From Strongylocentrotus droebachiensis (taxonomy: Eukaryota > Echinodermata > Echinoidea > Camarodonta > Strongylocentrotidae): 64,000 nt of DNA. The stretch is from assembly GCA_035222895.1 (NCBI GenBank), contig JAVYIG010002109.1, positions 124,001 to 188,000 of the forward strand, written 5' to 3'. The notes below the pieces were generated by a model. The model was not told the origin of the DNA. It saw only the letters and a list, made by a program, of their open reading frames with translations, and did not search any database. Made by a program: the position numbers and the translations under genes. Of this stretch, positions 45,721 to 56,982 are shown piece by piece; position 1 is the first letter of the stretch, and the number at the start of each line of letters is the position of its first letter.

Positions 45721-47533
45721 CGTGCGTTGATCCTGGCCGGAATCACGTAGATTATTGGTATCCGAAAAAGGCCAATTTAACGGTGCCAATTTAATGACGA
45801 CTTTATGAAACTAGCGATTCATTATAGTGTAAAAGGCATGGAGATTGTCGCCGAATGCGAATCCCACTGGTGCGAAAGAGCATTATTTTAAAAATGTATC
45901 CGAAGTATATTCATTTTTTTTACAGAACAAGTTACGTAGTCTCTCATCCAGGGTCATTATTATATTTTTGTTTCTAAATTTTTCCTTTCTTGTTTGCTTC
46001 AGAGTTAGAGTATTTTTCGGATTTGTGTTGACCATCGGTCGAGTGCTGTAATAGTAAACAAATCCTGGCTTCATGCACGGTATCAGGGGCGGGGGGGGGG
46101 GGGGGGCGTTGGGCGGTGGGGGAGGGGGAAGAGGCGGGGAACGTTTTTTTTTGGGGGGGGGACACGTCTCCCCTCATTTTTTTTTAAAGGGGGATCGTCC
46201 CTCCCCCCTCAAAAATTGAAAAAGTGCCCCCGAAAAAGGTAGCAAATACTAAAGACTGCAACAAACTTAGGTTCTGGAGGGCCCAAAAGTGCAGCGTGTA
46301 GACAAATAAAAATGCAAAAATCTTTTCACTCGGAAGCTACGCTCCCTTGCATAATAACCTTCTAAATGTACAAGTAAATACTGAGCAAAACGAAGTGTGA
46401 AAAAATTTATTGCTTGTTTTTATACTATAGTTTTGCTAAGAAATGTAATTTTTTAACACAACCAAAACTTCAAAAATCCGTAAGGGGTAGACCCTCTCAT
46501 TCACTATGCTCCCTCGCAATTGCGTATTGATGGGGGGGGGGGAGCTTTGAGAAGTCCCCCCTCAAAACATTTCATTCAAACGTGGTTTATTTCTAATTCG
46601 ATACCAGTGATTTACAAATGTTGCTGAAATGGCATTTTCCCTGACCTTACGGTCCACTTGCTTCGCTCGGCTTGCTCTACCTGATCGTAAATACTTTAGC
46701 CAGGACCTGCGTAACATGTTGTTGTTGTTGTTCGTTTGGTTTTATAATGGCTATTAGTCAAAATTGACTATTGTTGCCAATTTCATCGCATCTCTTTCTT
46801 TTAGTGTCTTGGTAAAATTATTATTTTTTCTTTCCTTTTCCAATCTCATTTTAATATAATATTAGTCATATTCCACAAAAAAAAAAAATTAAAAACAAAA
46901 AATTATTTCAAATTAAACCACGATCCGCACACAGTTCCAACTCACGCTGGCCCTGTCCTTTCTATGATGCCTTCTTACCAGCCCAGCGAGTTACGTTACG
47001 CCGTACGCTTCTCGGTTGATAGACTCAACCTAGGTCACTCTGGCATAGACAAAGGGGCGTCGTGTACCTGTATGTGAGGGTTTATTTATTTATTAGGAGA
47101 AAAACAACTGCATAAGCAAAACACTTGTGGGCTTTATTAGTTTATATGAGTTAGTTCATGAGATTATTTATATAGTGCATGACTTTTAACTACTATAATC
47201 ATTCAAAGGGGGGTGACATGCTTTCTTTTGTCACCCTGGCCAGCAGATTGTATCCTTCTCTCTCTCTCTCCTTTCCACTTCCCTAAAGATGTGTGTAGTA
47301 TTAAGATATGTTTTCCGATTGGTCAAATAAATAATGATAAATTGTTTCAATTATTTGTTTGTTTTATTTTTATTTTTTAAAAGATGCCTAAATAAGGTAT
47401 AGGTCTATACGATCAAAACTTCAAATAATCAATACACTAATACCGGGCCTATAAGGTTATACACAAAATACCTATTTTCTCTTCTATTCAGCTCAAATTG
47501 ATTGTGGTTTCTGTTTTTCATCTCTTTTTGATT

Positions 47534-50500
47534 TTACTTTTTACATAATCGCTTCGTTCTAAAAACGAAGCGAGCAATTGCCATTTGTACACGAGAGTCA
47601 CTTTCTCGTAAACATATCATAATGTCCTCTTCCTTGGAAATATTAACTTCTGACATTAACATGGCCCTCTCTATTATATACTTTGGACATTCTATCAGAA
47701 AATGTCTGACCGTTTCTAATGTTGGACAGCTGTCACAGAAACCTGTGGAGTGGATGCCCAAACGTAGGAGGTCTTGGTTGAGTCCAGACACTCCCAGGCG
47801 TAGTCGCCTAAGAATAGTTTCAGTTTTTCTTCCCAATTTACAAGTATATTGTGAGATAACATTTGGCTGAAGGATTTTTAATGCCGATTGGGTATCATTC
47901 CACCTTTCTTGCCAAAGTAACTTTGAACTGTACAAAATTAAACTTGTCTTTTCAAATAACGTCAATTTATTATGCATTTCAATTTCCTGAGTTAGAGCTT
48001 TTTTTGCGTAGAAGTCTGCCTTTTCATTTCCCACTATCCCACAGTGGCCTGGAATCCATTCCAAAGCGATTTCGATCCCTCTATATTTCAATCGGGTCGT
48101 TATTATAAATATTTCTGTGACAAAAGATTCGTCACTAAAATGTTTCAAGGCTGTGAGGGCACTTAAGCAGTCACTAAAAATGACTGCACCTGTATAGATA
48201 TTTGTTTCTTCGATCCATTGAAGGGCAAGAACAATGGCAGCCAACTCGGCTCTATACGATGAGGTAAAATTCGCTAATCTTTTACATTGGTGTACAGAAA
48301 AGTGTGGGATATAGAAAGCAGCCGAGCATTGGCCCTTCTCCGGAAACTTAGATCCATCTGTATATATATGCAACTGGTTCGACCATTTTGAATTAATCAA
48401 TTCTAAGCTTTGTTGCTGTAGTTCATTCGGATGGTCGGCTTTTGAAATCCGAGAGCTCAACTCGGTCGAAACCAGTGGGGGTTCAAAAAGCCATGGCGGG
48501 AATGGGGATGGTACGGCAGTTTCTGTCATGAAGTTTTTTAGTTTACTCTGGGTTCTATACCCGAAAGGTTTACTAAGAAAGTATTTTCCCTTTAGATAAT
48601 CAAATTGCCAACATGGCCCTATGTTTTGTGATAATGGGTGGTTTGGGGATCTTTCGATACTTTGTCTATATTTACTTGACACAATTTGTCTCCTTAGATC
48701 CAAGGGAAATTCTCCCATTTCCACTTGTAATGATTGTAGGGAAGTGAGAGGTAGTCCTCCCGCACAAATCCGTAGCGCCTGGTATTGCACCGAATCAAGT
48801 GCCTTTTTTGTGGTGGTAGTAGCGCTATCGTAAGCCTCACATCCATAGTCGAGTAAGGATCTTATGAATGCCCTGTAAACCTTTACGAGGGATTTAGAAG
48901 AGCTCCCCCATTTAGTTCCCGTTAAACATCTTAGGATATTCAATTTTCTTTTACATCTCTTTACAACATTTTCCACGTGTGGCTTCCAGGTCAATTTCTT
49001 ATCAAAAGTTACCCCCAGAAAATGATGAGTATTCTGGAAGGGCACTTTATTCCCGTATAATTCTACTTGCGGTGGTGAGAGATTCATTGTACTTTTTGTA
49101 AAAAATATAGGGACTGTCTTATCAGCCGAAAGCCGAAATCCCCATCTGCGAAACCAAGTCTGGAGCCTATTCAGGTATTCCTGAAGTTTGCTTGATATTT
49201 GATGGATATCCCTACCTGATGCCCATATGACAAAATCATCAGCATATACAGCTAAAGGCACTGAAGGATCTGTAGGGATATCACTAATCATTAAATTAAA
49301 TAGCAGTGGACTCAAAATACTTCCTTGTGGGAGTCCATTATGCATATCATATGTTTTTGATTCAGTATTATTAATTCTTACCTGAAAGGTACGTCCTGTC
49401 AAATAATTTTGTAGATATTGTAACAAATTTCCTTCTATTCCTTTTTGGGCGAGTTTGAATAGTAGTCCATTTATCCATAATTTATCATAAGCTTTCTCAA
49501 TATCTAGGAACACAGCTATTATGTGTTCATTACAATTGATACTTTTCTGAATATCGTTTTCTAGGAGAACTATGTTGTCTATGGCACTCCGCCCTTTTCT
49601 AAACCCGCTAATAAAATTAGGTAGTAACTCGTGTTTTTCTACATACCATTGTAATCTTTCTTTGATCATACGCTCGATTATTTTGGCGAAGCATGATGTG
49701 AGTGAAATGGGTCTATATGATGACGCTTTCCGGGGATCTTTTCCAGGTTTCAAAATTGGTATCAAAATAGAGTGCTTCAGTGGGAGGGGTATTTCCCCTG
49801 TTCCCCAAATCCTGTTTATTATATCTAACATAACCTTTTTAGTTTCTTTAGGAAAGTTTTCATACACCTCATAAGGAATGTTATCTTGACCAGGGGCAGT
49901 CCGCTTTTTTGACTGTACTGCCTTTTCTAATTCAATGAGTAAAAAGGGTTCATTGATAACACTCTCCTGAATATTCATGCTATTCTTTACTAAAGCTAAA
50001 TACTGTTCATTTACCCTATCTTCTCTCATTCCTAAAGATTGAAAGTAGCGTCCAAAAACATCCACCTTTTCATCCTCCCGAGTTATTTCTTTGTCATTTT
50101 CTGTCAATGATGACATATTTTTTGACCTCGCCCCTGGAACACCATTTAGTCGTTTTATGCAGGTCCAGATTTTTGACTCAGGCATGTAACGGTCCAGTTT
50201 CGTGCAAAAGGCTTGCCAATATTTTTGTTCTGCTTGGCGGAGAGCTCGTTGTGCCATTGTTTTCTTGTTACAATAATCATCTATATTCTCCAGCGTTATC
50301 ATTCTACCTTTAGAGAGCTTGTTACTCGCTTTATTTCTTTCTTTAATTTTAGCAGAACATTCTTTTGTCCACCATGGGACCGGGTTTTGTTTCTTTTTAC
50401 TCTTTTGGGGAACAGCTTCCTTTATAACTTCTTTTAAGTACTCCATAAATTGGGTGTACATTTCCTTTACATTTGTGTTTTTTAATGTAATCTGCCCATT

Positions 50501-51364
50501 TAATACTTCTTCACATTTCTTTGCAAAGTTAGACCAGTTTATATTCTTAAAAGAAAAAGGCTTTTCTACCACATTTCCATTAGGCATACCTGCATTTGCT
50601 CTATGCGGATCTGTACTTTTTTCGAGAGACACTTGGAGAGAGATTGGGAAGTGGTCACTACCAAAAGTACTCCGCATGACTCCCCATGTAGACTTACACG
50701 CTAAAGAAGGAGATGTGATACTTAGATCCAGACATGATGTTTTCCCCGTTCGTGGGTCTAATCTGGTCCCCTCTCCATTGTTCAAAATAATCAAACTGTT
50801 CTTATTCAAAAAATGTTCTATTACTTCACCGTTTTTGTCTGTTTTCTCGCTGCCCCATAAAACATTGTGAGCATTAAAATCTCCCATTATAAGGACGTTT
50901 TCATTGTTAGATACATTTTCCATTAACTTATTCATAATATTTTCATTCAGTTTATTACAAGGGTTATAATAATTAATGATTGACAATTTTTTCCCCCCTA
51001 TGTAAACATTCATTTGCTGTAATTCTAAGTTTGCATCTGTGAAAGGACCCTCGTACTTAATCCTATCATGAACATATATAGCACAGCCTCCTCTAATATT
51101 ATTTTGTCTGTTTCTAGGAAAGCATGTATATTCTGGAATATTCAAAATAATGTTATTATGAAACCAGGTCTCCTGTATGCAAATAATATCATATTTAAAA
51201 TCCTTGTGTAAGTTTAAATAATTTAATAATTCATTGCCGTGCCCTAAGAGTCCCTGGGCGTTCCAGTGTAAAATGGAAAGTGACATGAGTAAATTAATCA
51301 CTATCATTTGTTCTATCATATGTACTATTTTGTTGCAGCGCCCTTTTGGCTGCAACGCAAACAA
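47534..51364 (-). CDS. LINE ORF2: endonuclease, reverse transcriptase, RNase H
   Basis: This 1276-codon frame is open throughout. The domains are an APE-type endonuclease (LHWNAQG, QETWF, MGDFNAHN, then GSDHFPI near residue 237), reverse transcriptase (SYRPISLTSCFAKIIE, AVFLDIEKAYDKLW, GLPQGSILSPLLFN, YADDF near residue 706), RNase H (IYTDGSK near 1000, YRAELAAI, FSDCLSAL, GNEKADFYAKKA) and a C-terminal CDSC...HFLIEC zinc-type motif. All catalytic acids expected of the three enzymes are present. The likely start is the Met at 51286 (MSLSILHWNAQG), seven bases after the ORF1 stop, since EN domains begin there; the frame stays open upstream to 51364. It may still be active. Confidence 0.95.
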   Translation of the reverse strand: MFALQPKGRCNKIVHMIEQMIVINLLMSLSILHWNAQGLLGHGNELLNYLNLHKDFKYDIICIQETWFHNNIILNIPEYTCFPRNRQNNIRGGCAIYVHDRIKYEGPFTDANLELQQMNVYIGGKKLSIINYYNPCNKLNENIMNKLMENVSNNENVLIMGDFNAHNVLWGSEKTDKNGEVIEHFLNKNSLIILNNGEGTRLDPRTGKTSCLDLSITSPSLACKSTWGVMRSTFGSDHFPISLQVSLEKSTDPHRANAGMPNGNVVEKPFSFKNINWSNFAKKCEEVLNGQITLKNTNVKEMYTQFMEYLKEVIKEAVPQKSKKKQNPVPWWTKECSAKIKERNKASNKLSKGRMITLENIDDYCNKKTMAQRALRQAEQKYWQAFCTKLDRYMPESKIWTCIKRLNGVPGARSKNMSSLTENDKEITREDEKVDVFGRYFQSLGMREDRVNEQYLALVKNSMNIQESVINEPFLLIELEKAVQSKKRTAPGQDNIPYEVYENFPKETKKVMLDIINRIWGTGEIPLPLKHSILIPILKPGKDPRKASSYRPISLTSCFAKIIERMIKERLQWYVEKHELLPNFISGFRKGRSAIDNIVLLENDIQKSINCNEHIIAVFLDIEKAYDKLWINGLLFKLAQKGIEGNLLQYLQNYLTGRTFQVRINNTESKTYDMHNGLPQGSILSPLLFNLMISDIPTDPSVPLAVYADDFVIWASGRDIHQISSKLQEYLNRLQTWFRRWGFRLSADKTVPIFFTKSTMNLSPPQVELYGNKVPFQNTHHFLGVTFDKKLTWKPHVENVVKRCKRKLNILRCLTGTKWGSSSKSLVKVYRAFIRSLLDYGCEAYDSATTTTKKALDSVQYQALRICAGGLPLTSLQSLQVEMGEFPLDLRRQIVSSKYRQSIERSPNHPLSQNIGPCWQFDYLKGKYFLSKPFGYRTQSKLKNFMTETAVPSPFPPWLFEPPLVSTELSSRISKADHPNELQQQSLELINSKWSNQLHIYTDGSKFPEKGQCSAAFYIPHFSVHQCKRLANFTSSYRAELAAIVLALQWIEETNIYTGAVIFSDCLSALTALKHFSDESFVTEIFIITTRLKYRGIEIALEWIPGHCGIVGNEKADFYAKKALTQEIEMHNKLTLFEKTSLILYSSKLLWQERWNDTQSALKILQPNVISQYTCKLGRKTETILRRLRLGVSGLNQDLLRLGIHSTGFCDSCPTLETVRHFLIECPKYIIERAMLMSEVNISKEEDIMICLRESDSRVQMAIARFVFRTKRLCKK

Positions 51365-52685
51365 GAGTATTCAATTCTTTTTCCGTTCTACCTTCTGTGA
51401 ATTTAAAAATTAGTTGGCAAATAAAATCTATAATTTGTTCATCACTAGCCGAGGCTATGAAGTTGGTCATAGGTGGAGTGCCTTGTGGTGTTTCATTTGA
51501 CGTTCCTTGATTATTAATGGTCTCTTTACTCTGTTTTTCCTGACGAATAACCTGGTTTTGAAATTGTGGGGTGGTGTTTGCTCTGGTCAGGAATGAAGGA
51601 ACAGCTGCTTGTGCGTAAGTACTATTAGGTTTACCAACATTCTGCACTGGAATTTCGTTTGTTTGTTTTTCTGTTTCCTTACTCAATGTTTTGTTGGCTT
51701 TATTTTTCTGTTGAATAGGCTGTGGATTTGATACTTTTTTATTTTGTTGCTGCCAGGACTGAGTTGCTTCTGCGTATGATAGCCCCTTTGCATACCGTAT
51801 CTGCTGCACTTGCTTTGCCTTTTTTGCTTGTGCGCAGCCGCTGTAGGCTGCAGAGTGGTTTTCCCCGCAATTTACGCACTTTCGTTCTTCTTTTTTTTTA
51901 CACTCATCGAAAGAGTGGTTTTCTCCACATCGGACGCATCTTTTTTGGGAATTACATTGTGAAGCATTGTGTCCGAATCTTTGGCATTGATAACATCTAA
52001 TTACAGGTGGGACATATTGTTTTACGCGCTTGATTTGGAAACATAAGTGGATTTCAGGGGGGATGGTGACTTTACTGAAGGTTAGAATAACGCAGCGCAT
52101 GGGAATTTGAGAGATTTGGCGCTTTCCTTCTATTGTTTCATCTGTTCGGACTCTTCTCACCATCCTCTTTACCCCTATCACATTCTGAGTTTTCAATTCA
52201 TTAAGAATTTCCTCTTCCTTCATTTCCAGTGGGATATCATAAATGACTCCCTTTGCTCCATTGTTTCCCTCACTGACTTTTACATCAACACTTCCTATTT
52301 TGTTAATCTCTGAGATAGCCTTCACCTGCTTGGTATTTTTACACTTGATTAAGAGTCCCGTATTAGTGGTTTTGATAAAATCTACAGGGTTCACGCAAAC
52401 TTCCCTAATTGCCTTGGCTATTTGTATGGGATTAACATTGTTCAAAGATTTTGTCCTATCTATTGGGGTTATTAAAATGTTAAAGCCCTTTGGGTTTGGG
52501 TTTGGGGAAGTGGTGTGGAAAGTGGTGTTCGAAGAGTATGATTCTGAGGCGTGTTTTAAGTTCTCTATATTAGTAGAGCTTCTCTCACGTTGCCTTTTTG
52601 CAGGATTCCTGCTTTGCACAGTTTGAAATACTATTTCATCCTCGCTCATCATGGATCTTTCCGGCTCGGAGGCGTGAGCCGCCAT
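51294..52685 (-). CDS. LINE ORF1: gag-like RNA-binding protein with CCHC knuckles
   Basis: A 463-residue frame with no break. The N-terminus is polar; residues about 65-135 (FNILITPIDRTKSL, IREVCVNPVDFIKT, GLLIKCKNTKQVKAI) look like an RRM-type fold. Three Cys/His knuckles follow near residues 230-285: CYQCQRFGHNASQC, CVRCGENHSFDEC and CVNCGENHSAAYSGC. A Gln/Asn-rich tail ends in a TAA at 51296-51294. This is the nucleic-acid-binding partner that packages the LINE RNA. The start ATG at 52685 is followed by a second MM pair about ten codons on. Confidence 0.92.
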   Translation of the reverse strand: MAAHASEPERSMMSEDEIVFQTVQSRNPAKRQRERSSTNIENLKHASESYSSNTTFHTTSPNPNPKGFNILITPIDRTKSLNNVNPIQIAKAIREVCVNPVDFIKTTNTGLLIKCKNTKQVKAISEINKIGSVDVKVSEGNNGAKGVIYDIPLEMKEEEILNELKTQNVIGVKRMVRRVRTDETIEGKRQISQIPMRCVILTFSKVTIPPEIHLCFQIKRVKQYVPPVIRCYQCQRFGHNASQCNSQKRCVRCGENHSFDECKKKEERKCVNCGENHSAAYSGCAQAKKAKQVQQIRYAKGLSYAEATQSWQQQNKKVSNPQPIQQKNKANKTLSKETEKQTNEIPVQNVGKPNSTYAQAAVPSFLTRANTTPQFQNQVIRQEKQSKETINNQGTSNETPQGTPPMTNFIASASDEQIIDFICQLIFKFTEGRTEKELNTLVCVAAKRALQQNSTYDRTNDSD

Positions 52686-53112
52686 GATTGGCTTTCGAAA
52701 AAAGGCGCGAAATTTGAATAGCGCGTATCGTGCAGCTAATTATAATGAAGTGAAATGAAATGAAATGAAAAGCCCACAGTGTTTGCTTACCTCAGTACGA
52801 GAAATCCCTATTCCAAAAGTGGTCACATAAATCCAAAACAAAAAACTTCAAAAAGAACAACCCAATTTCCATATGAGAAACAAAGTCAAAGATATAATCC
52901 AAGAGTAAGGCGAGAGTGCGACCTATCGGGGTGAACGTTATAATCAGAACGTTATAATAAGAGTGATGGTGAGTGATGGTGATGCGGATTCTTTTCTCCC
53001 CCCCCCCCCAAACGTTTTTCCTCATTACGCCACTGCTCCCTCGTCCCTCGCATTTTGCCCCCCCCCCCCCGGTCGTGAAAAGAAATCGCCGCCCCTGCAC
53101 GGTATGCACCAT

Positions 53113-53436
53113 CAGGCGCGTACGCAGGGGGGAGGGGGGGGGGGGGGTGGGGGTGGTTGGGGGTTAACCCCCCCCCCATTGGTAATTTTATGTATGTAAA
53201 CCCCCCTAAAAAAACCTAAACCCCCCCCCCCTTTTTAATTTAATTTTTTTTTTTTTTTTTTTTAAATAAAAATGTCAGATTTCCAAATTTCGAGACCAAA
53301 AAAAAAAAAAGTGACCTCTTACTCCCCCCCCCCGCTTATTCAGCAGCTGGCTAAGTCGTTGCGAAATTTTCGGACCGATTTATAAATGTTAAACCCCCCC
53401 CCCCCCCCCCTTGAAAAAATCCTGCGTACGCGCCTG
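53113..53436. mobile_element. Second hAT-like element, copy B
   Basis: Equivalent of 34662-35085, with the same CAGGCGCGTACGCAGG ends and TGCACCAT flanks (53105-53112 and 53437-53444). It is 100 bp shorter than the A copy because one CGCTTATTCAGCGG block and its C-run are missing. Confidence 0.9.
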
Positions 53437-53884
53437 TGCACCATTATCAAATTCGATCTAAACAAAATAATGTCACTGCATCATTCTAAATTCAGTCAGC
53501 CTCTATTGGGCTGCCACGCAAAATAATGTGGAAAACTTTGCGACATTTTAGTCAGGATGTTAAAGCCCGTCTGTACTAGTTTGGCCAGGGGGGTTAGACC
53601 ACACAGCGTGGTCACTGACAGGTGGCTATCTCATCAACTCAGCTCTCGATTAACATAACAAAAAGAGGATCATGGGTGACCAACGGACACCGTTTAGGCG
53701 TTGTTTTCTCTCCAGAGGGCCAATTAGCTACAAGTAGTACAGTGGGGATTTTAAAAACAGAAATAGCACGTATTAATATTTGTTCTTCTTCTAATTCTGA
53801 TATTTACTTCAAGCTTGGTAATATCAACATTATTATTTGTATTCCCGATTTCTTTAGATTTCTTTGGATATATTGTTGTTGATT

Positions 53885-54103
53885 CTTACTTTGAGAAAAG
53901 GGTCATTATTCATAAGGGTCATCATTCATATTTAAGGACCCCGATTCATAATCGAAAATGAGGGTTGCTATTCATAATATGAAAAGAGGGTCATACTCGC
54001 TATAATACAAAATCGGGTCGAAATTCATAGGCCTAAGGGTCCCTATTCATAATACGAAATAAGGGTCGCTATTCATAATACGAGAAGAGGGTTGCTAGTC
54101 ATA
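53885..54103. repeat. Short tandem array, copy B
   Basis: Same ATTCATAATACG/AGGGTCGCT units as 35538-35757. Confidence 0.8.
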
Positions 54104-54965
54104 AAAATTACATAGCAAACAAAATGATAAGAAAGGGAAATGTTGGCTGTGGCGTAGCTCTGGGGGGGGGGGGGGGGCGACACATGGCCCCGAATATTAT
54201 GTCGAAAACATTATGAAAATTTACTTTCGTGACAAGACGAGATAGTTTACAAGCAAACCACCTCATCAGGCCCATATAAATAAATATGAATGTCTGACAT
54301 CTGAATGTCCGAGTCGTCATCATAAGCGTAGAAGGCGAGGGGAAATATTTCATAATGTAGATGTGTTTGTTTTATAATGATCTATCTTGTTTAATGACAA
54401 TTCACTTCAGCCTTACTCGTTTGTTTTGTTCCCTTTATTGTAATTTTTTATTTTGATTTGGCTATTTAATGTCATTGACTCTTTATATTTTGTGTGTGAA
54501 CCTGCATGGATGCATACGTGTATTTGAATAATTAATACGTGTATTTTATCTGTTGCTTAGGATTTATCAGGTCTCGAATTAATTAATATTAACTTTCCTG
54601 AACCTGCATGCACATTTGTATTTACATTCCGTATTTTTTTTGTGTTTGTTATGTATTCATCATTATATCCTGCCCCCTTGTTGCTACGAGGAGGGCTAGA
54701 TATCCCACCCCAATTAAAAACAAATTCATCACGGCATTTATTTTTATTTATTTTTCGCACTAGACCTTATCAAAACCTCTTGACCCATCACCACAAGGCG
54801 TCGCTAGACCTTTTTCAACGGGGCGGAGGGGGGGAAGTGTAGAGGCCACCGATTATCGACAAAACTAGCCACCAATATTATTACCGACAAATATACTAAT
54901 GCCAATGTCCCAATGTCAACACATTTCACCCTATAAACACGGGGCTAAGAGCTAAATTATTTTTC

Positions 54966-55880
54966 AGTGCGAAAGCTTTGACATTTCATTACATTGTTAG
55001 AGAAAGAAGACGATTCGTTATACCTTTCCCGACTCGTAATCCTATTCTGAATTTAGTTTTCCCCCTCCCACGCGGAGCGCTGAAGCTTTGACATTTCATT
55101 AAATTATTAGAGAAAGAAATTCTCAATCGCAGTTCCCGGCCTCTTCCGCTTTGCGTTTTTTTTATTTATTAGAGAAAGAAGACGATTCGTTGTAGCGTTC
55201 TCGACTCTTAATCCTAGTCTGAATTCAATTCACCCCCCCCCCCCTCTCCCGCGCGAAGCGCTGAAGCTTTGACAGTTCATTAAATTATTAGAAAGAGAAG
55301 ACGATTCGTTGTATACAGTTTTCCATTCCTAATCCTTGTCTGAATTCAGTTCCCGGCCTCTTCCGCCTTGCCGTTTTTTAAATGTATTAGAGAAAGAAGA
55401 CGATTCGTTGTACCGTTCTTGATTCTTAATCCTAGACTGAATTCAGTTCCCCCCCCCCTCCCGCACGAAGCGCTGAAGCTTTGACATTTCATTAAATTAT
55501 TAGAGAAAGAAGACGATTCGTTGTACCGTTCTCGACTCTTAATCCTAGTCTGCATGAATTCAGTTGCCACCCTCCTGAGCGAAGCTTTGACATTTCATTA
55601 AATTATTAGAGAAAGAAGAGGATTCGTTATAATGTTTTCGATTCTTAATCCTTGTCTGAATTCAGTTTCCCCCCTACGGCGCGAGGCGCGGAAGTTTTGC
55701 CGCTTCATTAAATCATTGAGAAAGAAGACGATTGGTTGTACCGTTCTCGACTCCTAATCCTAGTCTTAATTCGGTTGCCCCCTCCCGCGCAAAGCGCGGA
55801 AGCTTTCACGTTTCATTAAATTATTTTAGAAAGTAGACGATTCGTTGCACGACTCTTAATCATTGTCTGAATTTTCAAAA
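54966..55880. repeat. Satellite-like 110-bp array, copy B
   Basis: Same unit order as 36628-37540, with matching variant units in register, so the array was copied with the rest of the repeat rather than expanded afterwards. Confidence 0.88.
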
Positions 55881-56982
55881 ATGTTTCTTTGTCCGATAAA
55901 AAGTCACAGTTCGTAGGGGAAAAAAATGCCGGCCGACCGACATAATACATCCCACCGAATTAACTTCTGCATTGATATAGTACACGAGGATCGAGCAAGA
56001 ATACCGAAACAGCGGACGCCACACAGCAACATATCTATGCGTATGCATCATTCTTGATCTCTCGACGTGGCGACTCCACCAAACATCCCCTCTCTCTCTT
56101 ACTCCCACCCCTCCTCTCTCTCTCTCTCCTCTCTTTCATCCCCCGTTTGTTTTCTTCTCTTTTTTCCCTTTCTCCTTTTCTTTCTTTTCTTTCTTTTCCT
56201 TTGTTTTCTCTCCTTCCACTTGTTTTATTTTCTCTTTCATTCTTCTCTTCTCTTCCTTTCTTTCTTTTCCTTTTTTTTTTGTTTCTTTTCTTTCCCTTTC
56301 CCTCTCATTTCCCCCTACCCTTTTCTCATTTTTCCCGACAGCAGCGCAATTTTACCGACAATATCTTGACAAGTGGGGGGAGGGGGAGGGGGTGTCTCAC
56401 ACCCCCTTTAGCAACGCCCCTGACCACACTTTCACTACCCAACCACATCCCCCAAAAAGGATGTAAATGTTTGGTTCATATTCGGATCGCATTACCTCTT
56501 TGTACGCTACATGACGCGAAAACCTTTATTTTGAATAGCGGTCCTTACGCCCTTTATTATAGTGACCCCCTTTCAGTTTTATGAGTAGCGGTCCTTACGA
56601 ATAGCGAGGTTACCCCCACTTCTACTTCGTTTGCTTTGATTTATAAAGCCATTTGTTTTTTAAAATCATACTTAAACCCTTTAAACAAAAAAACTCTCAC
56701 TATATACCTATAAGGGACTGTTTTTTCTTCTCCTTGTTGATGGTTCGGCTCTTTTGAAACAAAGCCATGGTTGTTGGAGGTGGGGGCGTAGGTTTAGGGT
56801 CTTCCCAACTGTCTATGGTAATTGTAAAACTTGCGTACTGCCCTCAAACTTTACAACACACACAACACACACAAAAGGTAGAAAAAGACGAGAGGAAAAG
56901 GAAAGAAAATTAGAAGAAACGAAAAGAAAACTGGAGAAAAGAAGAAGGAAGGAATGGCTCTTTTCTCGGTTTCAAAAACTTC

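Larger units (their letters stand above)
46720..52958 (-). mobile_element. Apparently full-length LINE with two open ORFs, I-group-like
   Basis: Comparison with empty copy A defines the insert: sequence joins CATGT|AAGAG in A but is interrupted here for 6239 bp. On the minus strand it has a 5' UTR of about 270 bp, ORF1, ORF2 and a 3' UTR of about 800 bp ending in a short (ACA)n tail at 46720-46732. Simple-repeat tails and an ORF2 with RNase H are typical of the I group of non-LTR retrotransposons. No clear target duplication was found; the right flank has an extra GTGATGGTGA. Confidence 0.88.
46084..53097. mobile_element. hAT-like element in copy B, split by the LINE
   Basis: Equivalent of 33871-34646, with the same CACGGTAT flanks at 46076-46083 and 53098-53105. 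The LINE at 46720-52958 sits inside it, so the LINE is younger. Confidence 0.85.
45721..56982. repeat. Large repeat, copy B (about 5.0 kb plus a 6.2-kb LINE insertion)
   Basis: Matches copy A: 45721-46719 to 33507-34525, and 52959-56982 to 34526-38646. The flanks left of both copies differ, so the homology begins at CGTGCGTTGATCC. Beyond 56982 copy A is hidden by the gap. Confidence 0.93.

Noticed and set aside
50319-50870. 183-codon plus-strand frame and other plus-strand frames within 47.6-52.6 kb
   Set aside because: Antisense shadows of the LINE ORFs, which carry clear domains on the minus strand.
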